From assembly GCA_963922205.1 (NCBI GenBank), contig CAWUHX010000367.1, positions 1-64,000 of the forward strand: a stretch of 64,000 bases of DNA. Direction: 5' to 3'. This DNA comes from Romanomermis culicivorax (Eukaryota; Nematoda; Enoplea; Mermithida; Mermithidae). Shown here piece by piece: positions 45,243 through 55,985 of this stretch. How positions within the stretch are numbered: position 1 is the first letter of the stretch; the number at the start of each line of letters is the position of its first letter. The translations under genes were made by a program, and so were the position numbers. The notes under the pieces were generated by a model. It had not been told where the DNA came from. It searched no databases and was given only the letters and a program-made list of their open reading frames with translations.

Positions 45243-45985
45243 TGTCACAGATAGTGACCTCAGTGATGAATTTTAAATGAAGTGTAAAATAATTTCTCAT
45301 TTATTATTTCATAACATGTTTCGTTTTTATTATATTCATTTCTCCATTTTTATTTTATCCGTGCATTGCGTCATAACTGGATTGTTCATAACTGAACATC
45401 AGTTAATTTCCATCAACATAGAATAGTCACGTTGACAACCTAAACATAAAGGTGTCACGTGGAAACCTAATGGAAAAACAACCAGAAATAGAAACACTTA
45501 GGGAATAGAACCCGATTCTCCTACGTGAGGACTCTAACAACATCAATGTCCTAAATGCTATCTATAACCGAAAATAGACAACCTAAAATAGAACCAAAAT
45601 ATAGAAAGGACTGAAGATAAAAAACCCTCTTCAGTTGGAAGAAGAACAGTCGATAACATTAGTCGATTCTTCGCTGCTCGCTCAACCTTTCGCGAGCTCC
45701 CAACCAAATTTGTCTAACTTACTGTAACCTAAGTAAGTAACCTATTTTAACCATACTCCAACCGAGTATATCAACCAACCTCAACCTGAACCTTCAACCT
45801 TTAGAGAACAACCTATCTCTTCAACCCAACCAAAACCGAACCTTCAACCTCACAACCTAAGAGTGACGCAAGTGCACGGTTAACCTCCAAAATTAATCGT
45901 GTAATTAATTGTAATAAAAGAATAATTAATTCTTGCGTTCTTCTTACAGTTTGTCCTATCCCTACACAGCCCCCGGGTAGTGACA
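45243..45985. mobile_element. Solo LTR inside the foldback left arm
   Basis: The 743-bp insertion starts TGTCAC and ends GTGACA and is flanked by a perfect CCCA duplication (45239-45242 and 45986-45989). The undisrupted right arm supplies the empty site. TG...CA ends, 4-bp duplication and no coding capacity define a solo LTR of a retroelement. It differs in sequence from the LTRs of the 9340-18663 element. Orientation not determined. Confidence 0.85.
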
Positions 45986-46165
45986 CCCAGGAGTCATCCA
46001 AGTGACCAGACCAGCCGAGTGACCAGTGGTCAATCAACTCGGCGAACCTTTTCTTTGGCGGAGAATTAGCCTATAACTTCCATTTTGTGGCTAGTGATCA
46101 TCCAAGTGACCACTTCTGATGAGTGGCCAGTGGTAACTCAAATCAAAAGACGTTTTTTCTGATGG

Positions 46166-47740
46166 AGTACTACAAACACACAGAGTTATTATTTTTTCGT
46201 GACTCGACTGATGTGTATTTGCATTTTTGCTCATCATCTATCGTGTTTTTTATGCTTTCCCTGTCCAATTTGTTTGTCTCTATTTCATTTGTGCTTGCTT
46301 TTTTTTTCTTGAAATGCTAATTTGCCTGATAGCTTATTTCTCAAATTTCAAACACATTTTTCACGGCTCATAAATTTCAAATTTTATTCAAATAAACATG
46401 CTAAATTGCAAAATTGGTTTTGAAAGATATCTTATAAGATATACTTTTTCAAACATGTTCGCCTTGTTAAGGAAATATGTGAGTCTGCATTACAGCAGTA
46501 TTATTGGAGCTTTTGGTTTCAAAATTGCATTTTTGCAGGTTGTTTGTGTTCTGTCCCTCAAGAAATTACAGATACAGCTCTGCCTGGTTCTGAAACTCTT
46601 TTCCCAATGTCTTGGAAAATCTATCTGAAACAACAAATATTGAAAAAAAATTGATTTATTTGTAGCAAAAAATCATACTCATGATCAATTATAGTCGATT
46701 TTTTTCTGTTCCTGCTGAGTAATAAACCTGGAAAGCATGAGCTAGTTTCAAATTTTCGTGGATATTTTATTTTACATGTTTTATTTTTGAAGAATATTTT
46801 AGCATATTTGATCAGTTTTTTGAAAATTTTAGATCAAAACATCTGTTTTAAAGCCTAGTGAAGGTCATTTTGATGACAGTATGTATCTGCTAAAGGCATA
46901 TATGATTCTATACCTAGTGAATAATATATCTTCACTAAAAATTACTGATTATTATTTTGATTATGAAAAATTCTACTGCTGAATTGTAGTTAGTTTAAAT
47001 ATTCACAAAATTGTTTCAAAGTTCTGGAATAATTGACTTTTGCTAAAATTTTATTTTCTGTCATTTTTCAGTGAAGTTTGAATTTTCTGTGAAGAAAAAG
47101 GTAAGCAGTTAGCAACTTCTCCTGAGCTTATTCTATCTTCATCATGGTGCATCATAGGGCAGGGGATTCCATTAGCAAGAAGAAAGTCTTTCTCGGAGCT
47201 TTCCATCCCCAAAATTTAACAGATTTTTATGTTTCTTTCTCAAGGAAAATCTATCAAGTTCAAAGTTTCATACTGCATGCTGTGCAGGTTATTATTTGCA
47301 TTTTCCCAAGATTTTTTGCAAGATGTACTAAGACAAAGAACGTGGGATAACACAAATTACTGTACCTTTAACGACAGTACGATATAATTCTCCAGCACAA
47401 TTCTGTTTCAGAGATAAAGGTCGATTATCCAGCTGTCCAATCGCAGGTAAGTTTGGTAGAAGACCATTAGCTATCACAAAATTGTTAGCAGATTCTTCTG
47501 AGATGCAAATGGTTGCAATTTCTATAATATTGGGGTTTGTGCCCTGCAGAGCCATTTTGGTGGTATAGACAGCAAACAAAAGCAAAAACAGCAGAAAAAG
47601 ACAACAATAAACTAGAACTGTGAAGTTTCTACAGTAAATGGGCTACAATAGTTTAATTTTTAAGTTTAACACCATCAAAAACTCACCTTTTATATACACA
47701 GTAACCGATTTTAAACCAATAAACTTCAAAATGAGACGGA
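46166..47740. other. Foldback interior, otherwise non-coding
   Basis: AT-rich. Plus-strand frames at 46123-46320 and 46398-46628 are Phe/Leu/Ser-rich and lack domain patterns. No transposase motif seen. Confidence 0.4.
47328..47585 (-). CDS. Hypothetical 85-codon frame inside the foldback element
   Basis: A frame whose likely start is the ATG that gives MALQGTNPNIIEIATI. A GT donor-like site follows VVKG (AAAG|gtacag), so it could be a first exon. The segment NNFVIANGLLP...C faintly recalls the start of ISXO2/Merlin-type transposases, but the expected zinc-binding Cys pairs are missing. I do not assign a function. It is the only reasonable coding candidate in the element. Confidence 0.25.
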   Translation of the reverse strand: MLLFAVYTTKMALQGTNPNIIEIATICISEESANNFVIANGLLPNLPAIGQLDNRPLSLKQNCAGELYRTVVKGTVICVIPRSLS

Positions 47741-48566
47741 GTAATCGGGTGACCTGAGGGAGTGGTCACTTGGATGACCCTGATCACCAATCTTGAGTGA
47801 ACATTAGATAACATTCAAAACGTTAGTTATAGGCTATATTCTTCGCCAAAAAAAAGTTTGCCGAGTTGATTGGCGACTGCTCACTCAGATGGTCTGGTCA
47901 CTCGGATGACCCACAGTCTGCTTTTATTCAAAATTACGGTGTATTTTTAGTACCATCCATCAGAAAAAACGTCTTTTAATTTGAGTGACCACTGGCCATT
48001 CATCAGGTGTGGTCACTTGGATGATCACTAGCCACAAAATGGAAGTTATAGGCCAATTCTTCGCCAAAGAAAAGGTTCGCCGAGTTGATTGACCACTGGT
48101 CACTCGGCTGGTCTGGTCACTTGGATGACCCCTGGGCACCAATCTTGAGTGAAAATTAGATAACATTCAAATTGCCAGTTAATAGGCTAATTCTCCATCA
48201 AAAAATATGTTCGTTGACTTGAGTGACCACTGGTCACTCGGTTGACCACTGGTCATTCGGAGGATCACTGGTCTGAATCTCGATTTAACACAGTACAACA
48301 TATAATTATTCTTCGAAATATAACACAAGCATTATACTCGTAAAGTTAGCATTTAGGTCACTCGGGTCAAAGGTTGACTAAATTTTGGTCATAGCGTCCG
48401 AAACCGCGATGCGTAACCAAATAGTTGCTTTTGATTTGCGCGCAAACAACGCGATGCACAAGTACTTGCGTCTATTGTATGACGTCAACATGCTACTACG
48501 TTTACTGTAGGTACCTTTTGCGTTGCTAACGCTATAGGGTGGGTGTGAACCAGACGCAGTAATACC

Positions 48567-49974
48567 TGCAGAAATTTTTTTCTGACTTTTCTGCACTGAG
48601 CAGATAGCCCGGTGCAGAAAAAAAACACTGATCCGTAGGCACATTATAAACGTTTTTGAAAATGTGGAAAATTTTTGGAAAATGAGGAAAAAATTCTGGG
48701 TCCGGTCCGGTTCTCATGTGTAAAAAATCTTCGAGGAAAAAAAAGGTGGCCAAGACAGAGCAAATGCAAATATCGAGACGCAGTGAATTGCGATTTGCGA
48801 GAAACACTTCTTTGATCAGGCGCAGATAATTACAGTAAAAATATTTAGAATGGAAAAAGTTATGTTAAATAGTGCACATGTTTGTAATCTTGAGAATGTC
48901 GGACATCTTCAAGGAATCTATCAACATCGCGTCTGAGTCACCGGTTAATCGGAACATGAAGTTGAACCAGCCTCGGCAAACAGAGCTCCGAAAATGATTG
49001 GAATACGAAAAGAAGGGCTTGTTCATCTTGACGCAGTTTCTGAAGAGTTAGACCTTGAAAATGATAAATTAGGAATTAATCAAACCTGAAAATCAGGTAT
49101 GTAAAATAGTGTAGTTTCACACGCTGAGTATTGTTCCGGAGTTTTTTTTGCATAAAAGAAAATTCGGCGTAACTACAGTGTCATAAATTTAGAAATTTCG
49201 AATTTTTGAGCATTTTATCTTATTAACAAGCGATTCAAAATATCAAAGTGTAGAAAAGACTTAATTTATAATAAAACATTCATTATAAGCAGAGATAATT
49301 CTCAATAATAAGGTATGAAACAAATCTCGTACTTGACACTTTTTATGCTATTGAAATTATCAAAAAAAAGGTGGAAAAAAGCCGTTAAAGTCATCTGAAA
49401 CTCTCTCGGGGCACCTTCCCATAAGATGCCGCAGAATTTTTTCGTCTTTTTTGTAGACACTATTGTCTAACATACTGTGCTTAAATTTCAATCCGATTTT
49501 TGTACTGTAATTGGCACGTATACTGGATTGTCATTCAAATATGTTTTTGAATTTAAATAAATCCTCAGCTGATTAAGTTCAAAGAATCATTGGTGACGCG
49601 GTAGCTGGCCCCCTAAAATCTGACTAACCCCCATAGAGCAAAAGCGGTTATAGATAGAGACATGAGGTTTTTTGCATAATATCCGCCAAATGGGCAAACA
49701 TAGGGGTGGCAAAGGTCATTGGGGGTCTATAATCAAACGGTGCTCGGTGGGGCGCCAAAAACATGCAAAAAACGGTCTTTTTTAGGGCCCCCAGTTGCAT
49801 CAGGTTCCTCAATGGGTGTGCATCCGTGTACCTTGATACTTTTACCTGTGCATCTATGAAGTGTCCTCTTGAAACGTTTTTTTTATTTTTTGAAAATACT
49901 GATTTGGTCAAATTATATGAGTGACCAAAGTTCGAGAAAATCCCCTTCGTTTGGGTTCAAACAAAAATCATTTT
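48567..49974. other. Gene-free interval with repeat pieces
   Basis: 48570-48740 contains 'gcagaaaa' and the block 'ctgggtccggtccggttctcatgtg', recurring inverted near 19340-19440. The rest (48750-49974) shows no recognised gene or repeat. Confidence 0.4.
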
Positions 49975-50075
49975 TTGTGAAACAGATGTAGTGTTACCTG
50001 GTTATCCTGCGTGTAAAACAAATATATGTCCGTGGTCTTTTTGAAGAAGGGGTTTTCGACTGTTGGGAATTCAAC
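49975..50075 (+). repeat. Single minisatellite B unit next to the hAT end
   Basis: A type-3 unit (gcgtgtaaaacaaa..atttccgtggtctttttgaagaagggg) ends at GGAATTCAA, directly before the hAT terminus. Confidence 0.75.
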
Positions 50076-52697
50076 AGTGTTGCCAGATTAAAAAATCAAA
50101 ACCGGCCAAAGGCCCCTCAAAAACCGGCCAAAAGGCCAAGAAAAACTGGCCAAAACCGGCCAAGTGGTTTTTTGATCAGAAAACGCATATAAACATAATT
50201 ATATAAGTACTCAAACATATTTTCATGTAAAATAAGCAACAGGTATTTCTAAAATTTATTCAATGTGAACACAGTTTAAAATATCGTTATCCAGAATTTC
50301 TTCAATATAATTTTCAGTCTTGCTGATTTGATCATTGTCATCACAGATTTGTACATCAGCATCAGTATCACAATCATAAATTTTTGAAGTACACAAATCC
50401 AACATTTCTATGCTGGCATTAGAAAATGGTAGGCTGAGAGCTGCCATGGCAGAGGACGAGATATTGCCGAACCGAGGAGACACGCCATTCATCTCATCAT
50501 CCTGTATTACCTCAGTCCAAAAATCAACCCGATTGTTGACCTTGGTTGTCGTCCATTCACCTTTGATCAAAATGTTGTATTCACTCAAGGCATCGTAGAT
50601 GCGAGAACTATCAACAGGCAAACGCCTCAACAATAATTCTATTTGGCTATTTGAGTGATGAACTGATAAGACCTAAAAATAAGAAATATTTACTATATAG
50701 TAACACTTAACAAAGTCTAACTTTTTACTACATTGGTATGCTACTCACTTTTTTCGGTTCAAAAAAATCTAAATGTTCCAAGGCATTAACTGATGAAGGC
50801 AGTTGGTTTCGAATCTGAATATTGAAATATGTCATTCAGGTCAAATTTCAAGAATGACAAGCAGAAGATACTCTATCAAATTCTCATCACAAAGTATCAG
50901 ATCACTACCTGATGACACAACTCGACTAAAAAACTTCTGCACAGGATTAGCACCTCTTCTTTGTCTTTCGGATACAAATTGTTTTTTATGATGTATTCGT
51001 TGAATTCATAATTCAGTTCCAGCATTTGAGGGCTGTGAAGATATTGGTCGAAAGGATACTCAGCAATATTCTTTGTCAAAATTCTAATGAAACAACCAGG
51101 CATGAGCCTGAAAATGATAAGCCAGTTAATTGCATTATTTTTTATAAACGTGAAAACATTCTGATCTGCACATGAATTCTTCACCCGATTGTATTAAGTA
51201 AACATAATTCATTAAATCTTACAACTGGTACAATGTAGTAAAGTTTTGGATTAATGAAAGGGGATTCTGTGAAGTATATTGAAACTGAAGGTTCAGCGCA
51301 CAAATCGATTTTAACACTGGCAAGATGAAAATCAGGAAAGCTTTGATTTTTGTTTTGTTGTACCACTTGCCCAAATTTTCAACAGAAAACAATCTTTCTT
51401 CTTTGGAAATCTAGTAATATAAATTTTTTATACTAAAAATCAAAATATGATACTCTTATCAAACGAAAATTAAATCACTGATGAAAAGTATAATTTCAAT
51501 TCATTCCACTGCTGCCAAATACGCGATAAACATTTGTATCAACTCAGCCATCTTGTTGGAACATATCTAACAATTTTCTTTGGCAAGTCCCCAGTGTTCA
51601 GAGCCGTGTAAATCTGTAACTGTCACATAAACATAAAAAATATGAAGTGGCTTGAAATTAGAAGTTTACTTGTTGATAAGTGCCTTGATGCTTAGCACTA
51701 TGACTAAACCAACAGTAAGTCTGTTCAATCAATGCATCCAGATCAGTCAGCAACTTTTCAACAGCTTTACTTGCTGCTAAAGCCAACAAATGACACACAC
51801 ACCTATAAAAAGTAAGTGTAATTTCTATAACAACAAGGCAGAAAAATAATAAAATAAAATATTAACCTCATGAGTATTAGCTTGGGTTGTTTTTCCTTTA
51901 ATTTGGAGTAAACAGAATTGTGTTGTCCTACAATGACATTGGCATTGTCGACGCCTATTCTGACCAAATTTTCTATGTTCAATTTGTCTATTCCCAGTGA
52001 TTTAAGAATTTCTCCACTTATGACTTCTGCAGTACTGCTAGTTAAGCAGATCAAACTGAAAAATGTGAAATTCATATGAAAAATAAGCTAATAATGATGC
52101 ATATCAAAAGTCATTATTTGTATTTTGTACTCATAAAATGTTGTGATGAGCTGATGCTTCATTTTGCTGTTATACCGGATCATGATCCCCAAAGTTTTCT
52201 GTGTGGCAACATCAGTACATTCGTCTATGATAAGTGAAAAGTGTTCACTCTGACAAACATCGTCCAGAAGCTCAGCACGAAGGGATGGGCTTAGGACTTT
52301 CACGATAAGTGCTGCACACTTTGTACGATGCAGCTATAATAGAATAAGACATGAAACTTTATAAAAATCTTTGTAGTAAGTGAAACATCATGTACAAATT
52401 AAGCAAATTAGAAATAAATCGTGCTATTATAGACTATCAAACTAGCTTTTTGTTTGGCTCAAATACCAAAAATAAGAATATTACCTTCAACTTGTTAGCA
52501 TTGTAATCGTCTGGGAATAAATTTTTAATCAGATCGCCGAGATGATCGATAGTCCTTAATGAGTTATGTTCAGCAATGAAGACTGCCAGCTTTAGTTCCA
52601 TAGTTTTCAATTTTAATGCTGCTGATTTTGACTCTATTGTAAAATTTTTGGAGGTAAGAGACTTTGGACATAAGAGACACGTTGGCCTAAAGGCCTA
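50076..52697 (-). mobile_element. hAT transposon, one terminus preserved
   Basis: CAGTGTTGCCAG at 50076 is a classic hAT end. It is followed by subterminal GGCCAAAGGCC-type repeats (50100-50165). The other end keeps a single GGCCTAAAGGCC near 52684-52695, but its terminal inverted repeat and any 8-bp duplication are not recognisable. It lies inside the minisatellite B region. Confidence 0.7.
50256..52633 (-). pseudogene. hAT-family transposase gene, nine exons, one in-frame stop
   Basis: DNA-cleaving transposase of the hAT superfamily (RNase H fold). Exons with consistent phases: 52633-52485, 52333-52131, 52055-51867, 51802-51670, 51619-51479, 51410-51223, 51107-50909, 50814-50749, 50672-50256; about 561 codons, then TGA. 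Landmarks: FIAEHNSLRTIDHLGDLIK (exon 1), FSLIIDECTDVATQKTLGI with the first Asp (exon 2), GVDNANVIVGQ (exon 3), CVCHLLALAASKAVEKL (exon 4), PTRWLS (exon 5), FLIFILPVLKSI (exon 6), ALSLPFSNASIE (last exon). A TGA at 51539-51541 follows PTRWLS and is the only break seen. The zinc-finger exons expected upstream are missing, replaced by minisatellite, so it is 5'-truncated. The usual hAT C-terminal block after NASIE is absent. Probably dead. Confidence 0.85.
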
Positions 52698-53645
52698 GCA
52701 AATTATTCTATTTTTTGGTGGAAGGAGTTTCCGACCATGGGGAATTTAATAGATGCAGTCACTTTACATAATAAATAATCCTGAGTGTAAACAAGCGTAT
52801 TCTCATGATTTTTTGGTGGAAGGGATTTTGGATTGCACGGAATTCAGCAGATGTGGTCACTTAACATAAAAGTTAACATGCCTGTAAAACAAGATATTTC
52901 CGTAATCTTTTTGAGGAAGGGGTTTTCGACTGTTGGGACTTCAATCAGATGGTCACTTCACACAAAAAAATTATACCAGTTGTAAACAAGCTTATTTTCG
53001 TAATTTTTTGGTAGAAGGAGTTTTCGACCACGAGGATTTCAATGGATGCGGTCACTTTACACAAAAAATAATTCCAGGTGTGAACAAGTGTATTTTTGTG
53101 ATTTTTTGGTGGAAGGAGTTTCGGACTATGGGGTATTTAATAAATGTGGTCACTTTACACTAAAAAATTATGCTGATGTAAGCAAGCATATTTTCGTGAT
53201 TTTCTGATGGAAGGGGTTTTCAACTGCTGGGAATTCAGTGGATGTTGTCACTTTACACAAAAGTTAACGTGCGTGTAAAACAAAGATATTTCCGTGGTCT
53301 TTTTGGGGAAGGGGTTTTATACCATTGAGAATTCAATGGAGAGGGTCAGTTTACACAAAAAAATTATCCTGAATGTAAACAAGTGTATTTTTGTAATTTT
53401 TTTGGAAGGAATTTCTGACTGCGGGGAATGCAGTCATTTTACACAAAAAATTATCAAGGATGCAAACAAGCCTATCATGGGATTTCATGGTGATAGGGGT
53501 TTTCAACTGCAAGGTTTTCAATTGATGTGGTCATTTTACACAAAAAATAGTCCTTTGTGACAACAGAGGTATTTCTGCAATTTTTTGGGCTGAGGGTTCT
53601 TAATAATGGGGAATTACACAGATATGGTCACTTTACATTCTGTTT
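52698..53645 (+). repeat. Minisatellite B array, about ten 97-bp units
   Basis: Unit core: TTTTTTGGTGGAAGGAGTTT, 'gggaattcaatggatgtggtc', ACTTTACACAAAAAATTAT, 'tgtaaacaagcgtatttt'. Units start near 52721, 52811, 52908, 53003, 53101, 53199, 53298, 53396, 53482 and 53580. Units 2-3 and 6-7 share variants (aaagttaac..gtaaaacaa..atatttccgt), a period of four units. Peptides read from it are repeats, not genes. Confidence 0.85.
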
Positions 53646-53815
53646 ACAATGTGTTTTACCATGCAGTTCCACATCTTTTACTCCTACCATGAGTGAGAAT
53701 TTGTAGTTTTAAGATTGTTTTTTTATCGCTTCTTTGATGTGAAGATGATCAAATTTAAAATTTCAATTTTCTTCTATGGAGGTTTTCATGCATGGCTGAG
53801 GCCCACTAAAAAGAG
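53646..53815 (+). repeat. Spacer shared with 9072-9262 (inverted)
   Basis: Links minisatellite B to inverted-repeat family C at both loci, showing that B, spacer and C form one composite repeat. Confidence 0.7.
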
Positions 53816-55985
53816 GTGGACTAGTTTATTAGAAAATGCCCCCATGGGGCTGAAAAAAGAAGAATATACTTGCTTGCATAGTTGCCAAGCTAGAAAAAGA
53901 AGTGGATTAGATTTTTGAGAACTTAGGTTAAGTTGGAAAAAATTCACTTTTGTTATATTGGATTTTCATTCTTTCTCAAAAAAAATTTTCCATGTCTGTG
54001 TAAAAGTATATTCTGCAGCTGGTACATCAACGCCCTTTCCAACCAAACATGTGCATCTCCAAAATTTTGAGGAGGGTACAGGGTGGACCCTAGTTTTTTG
54101 AGACAAACAATTCAGAAAAAGTTGACCGAAAAATCATTTTTTTGTAACAAATTTTCCAGTTTCAAAACCCTTGGGGTATTTTGCATCCTCATGTCCCCCC
54201 TCACACATGTGCGCTTCTAACTGGGTTGGACTTTTATACTGGATTTAGTGTCTACAAAAGGAGTCAAATGTGGAACAGTGGCACAGAAAATCCCACTCAG
54301 CTTTTTTAGAAAAGAAGCTACAACACAAAGTCTTTTTAGAACTTTGATTCTGCAAGATACTTGTTTTACATAACATATCGTATAGAATTCACTCTGTAAG
54401 TTCTACTGATTACAAGCTATAAACAAATTCATTCTCTTCTATTCAACAATTCAACAAAATAGCATTATCCACTGTTTTTGGATTTAAAAGGAAATTTGCA
54501 GAAAGAGCACATTTTGCCAGATTCCAGACAGGAAGCAATTTCAGGCACCCCTGTTGCCGTGGTAGTGCGAGCATAGTGGGGGAGAACTGGGTACTTGATT
54601 TCGGGCACACCCCTAATATAGGCATGGCTGAATCAGAAGCATTTTTTATGCTTCGCCATGTTCTCCCATTTGCAGATTGGTACCCAATGACTGTAATGAA
54701 TGCCCAGTTGCACTAAAAGAGGTCTAAGCTTGAGCTCAAGATAATCTCGAACATAAAGGCGACTGGGTTTGATCTAAAGTTTGGTATCATTTGAAAGTCA
54801 GGACTATAACGAGCTCAATGTCGAGATTATCCCCAGCTCGAGCTGTCGGGTTGCACTAACATTCTTATCTCTAAAACAAATAAATATAAAAATGTCTGCA
54901 ATTCTCAAACTTGAACTTACACCTCAGTAGTAGTTAATCCTAAAGTGAGTATTGTTTGTGCACTGGAAGAGAATAATTTGGATATTACGATTAGCTCAAA
55001 CTCAGGATCATCAATTTAACCCTGATGTTGAGGTTATCCTCATGTTGGGTTAGTGCGACCAACCTTAGGTTTCCTTATAGTTCGGAAAATGACTATAATA
55101 TGCCTCCCTCACTATTTTTCAGCTAGTGTGAGAGGGAGGAGGTTCGAATTGGTCGGATGTTAGAACACTGTTGGTTTACCATTTCTTTACATTTAAAGTC
55201 ATGTGCATAGAATTTTCATAGAGAAAAATTTTACTGTAGTCGATTCCAGGGGAATTACAAAGTGTACGATGCTGCAGAGAATACTTTTTCACAGACATGG
55301 AAAATTTTTTTTGAGAAAGAATGAAAATCCAATATAATGGAAGGGAATTTTTTCCAACTTTAACCTCAGTTCTCAAAAATCTAGTCCACTTCTTTTTCTA
55401 GCTTGGCAACTATGCAAGCAAGTATATTCTTCTTTTTTCTGACTGTTGTAGTGTGTTTCCACCGATTCGTAGAAGATTTTCAAAGTTTGTCGATTAGTCG
55501 AGGATGCGGGCAAGTCGGAAGTGGAGCGAGCTATGCGGACCATCGAAGGGTGTCTTACTGTAGCTCAATTTTGGTACACCTGTAGTGAGTGTTCTCTCAT
55601 TATTATTGTGTGTTATATTTTTTTGTACTAGTGCGCGTCCATGTGCTTTTTTTTCTTGTATTGTTCTTCTAGCACGCGGGACCCTTCTTATTTTCTCACC
55701 CATGTATTGATTTGTATGTAAGTGTATCGTTTTTGTGTTAGGTAAAATACCAGGAGAAAGCTCTCCTCTTTCAACGTTACGTTTTAGGAAGCCAAATTAA
55801 GAAACTGAAGGTTTCTTAATTTGGGGTAAGTTTTGTGGGGCTTAAGTACTTAATCAATTAGTTAATCGGGTAAGCGTGGGTGTTGGAAACACATGCATTA
55901 AGGATGATCCCTGGACCCGACTCCTGCCTGCCTCCATCTGAAGCCCGGACTATATTATCAGGGTATTTTCTAATAAACTAGTACA
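53816..55985. mobile_element. Inverted-repeat element family C, copy 1
   Basis: Left terminal repeat 53820-54025; right terminal repeat about 55265-55440, inverted, with its last 19 bp at 55963-55982 beyond an inserted segment. Outermost sequence ACTAGTTTATTAGAAAATG plus GCCCCC/GGGGC. The interior (54030-55260) is homologous to copy 2 in order and has no convincing coding frame. Confidence 0.7.
55441..55962. other. Unique segment inserted near the right end of family C copy 1
   Basis: It separates the C right terminal repeat from its last 19 bp. It contains a perfect 14-bp hairpin (55792-55805 with 55811-55824, loop TGAAG). Solo LTR or another element is possible, but ends and duplication are not clear. 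Confidence 0.4.

Larger units (their letters stand above)
44806..48566. mobile_element. Foldback-type DNA transposon with about 615-bp arms
   Basis: Both ends start GGTATTACTGCGTCTGGTTC and run inward as inverted repeats: left arm 44806-45242 plus 45990-46165 (split by a solo LTR), right arm about 47950-48566. The arms carry repeated GTGACCAGTGGTCACTC-type palindromes and a TGACGTCA site. The right arm has an extra, degenerate partial repeat at 47757-47915. Length without the solo LTR is about 3.0 kb. The flanks both show TGC next to the ends (44803-44805, 48567-48569), a possible 3-bp duplication that may be chance. The interior (46166-47740) has no recognised transposase. Confidence 0.85.

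Noticed and set aside
47328-47585. Calling the foldback element a Merlin/ISXO2 transposon
   Set aside because: The resemblance is limited to a short stretch, zinc-binding cysteines are missing and the possible 3-bp duplication does not fit the 8-9 bp expected.
52698-53645. CRISPR-like array
   Set aside because: Units are contiguous 97-bp tandem repeats with no distinct spacers, in a eukaryotic setting.
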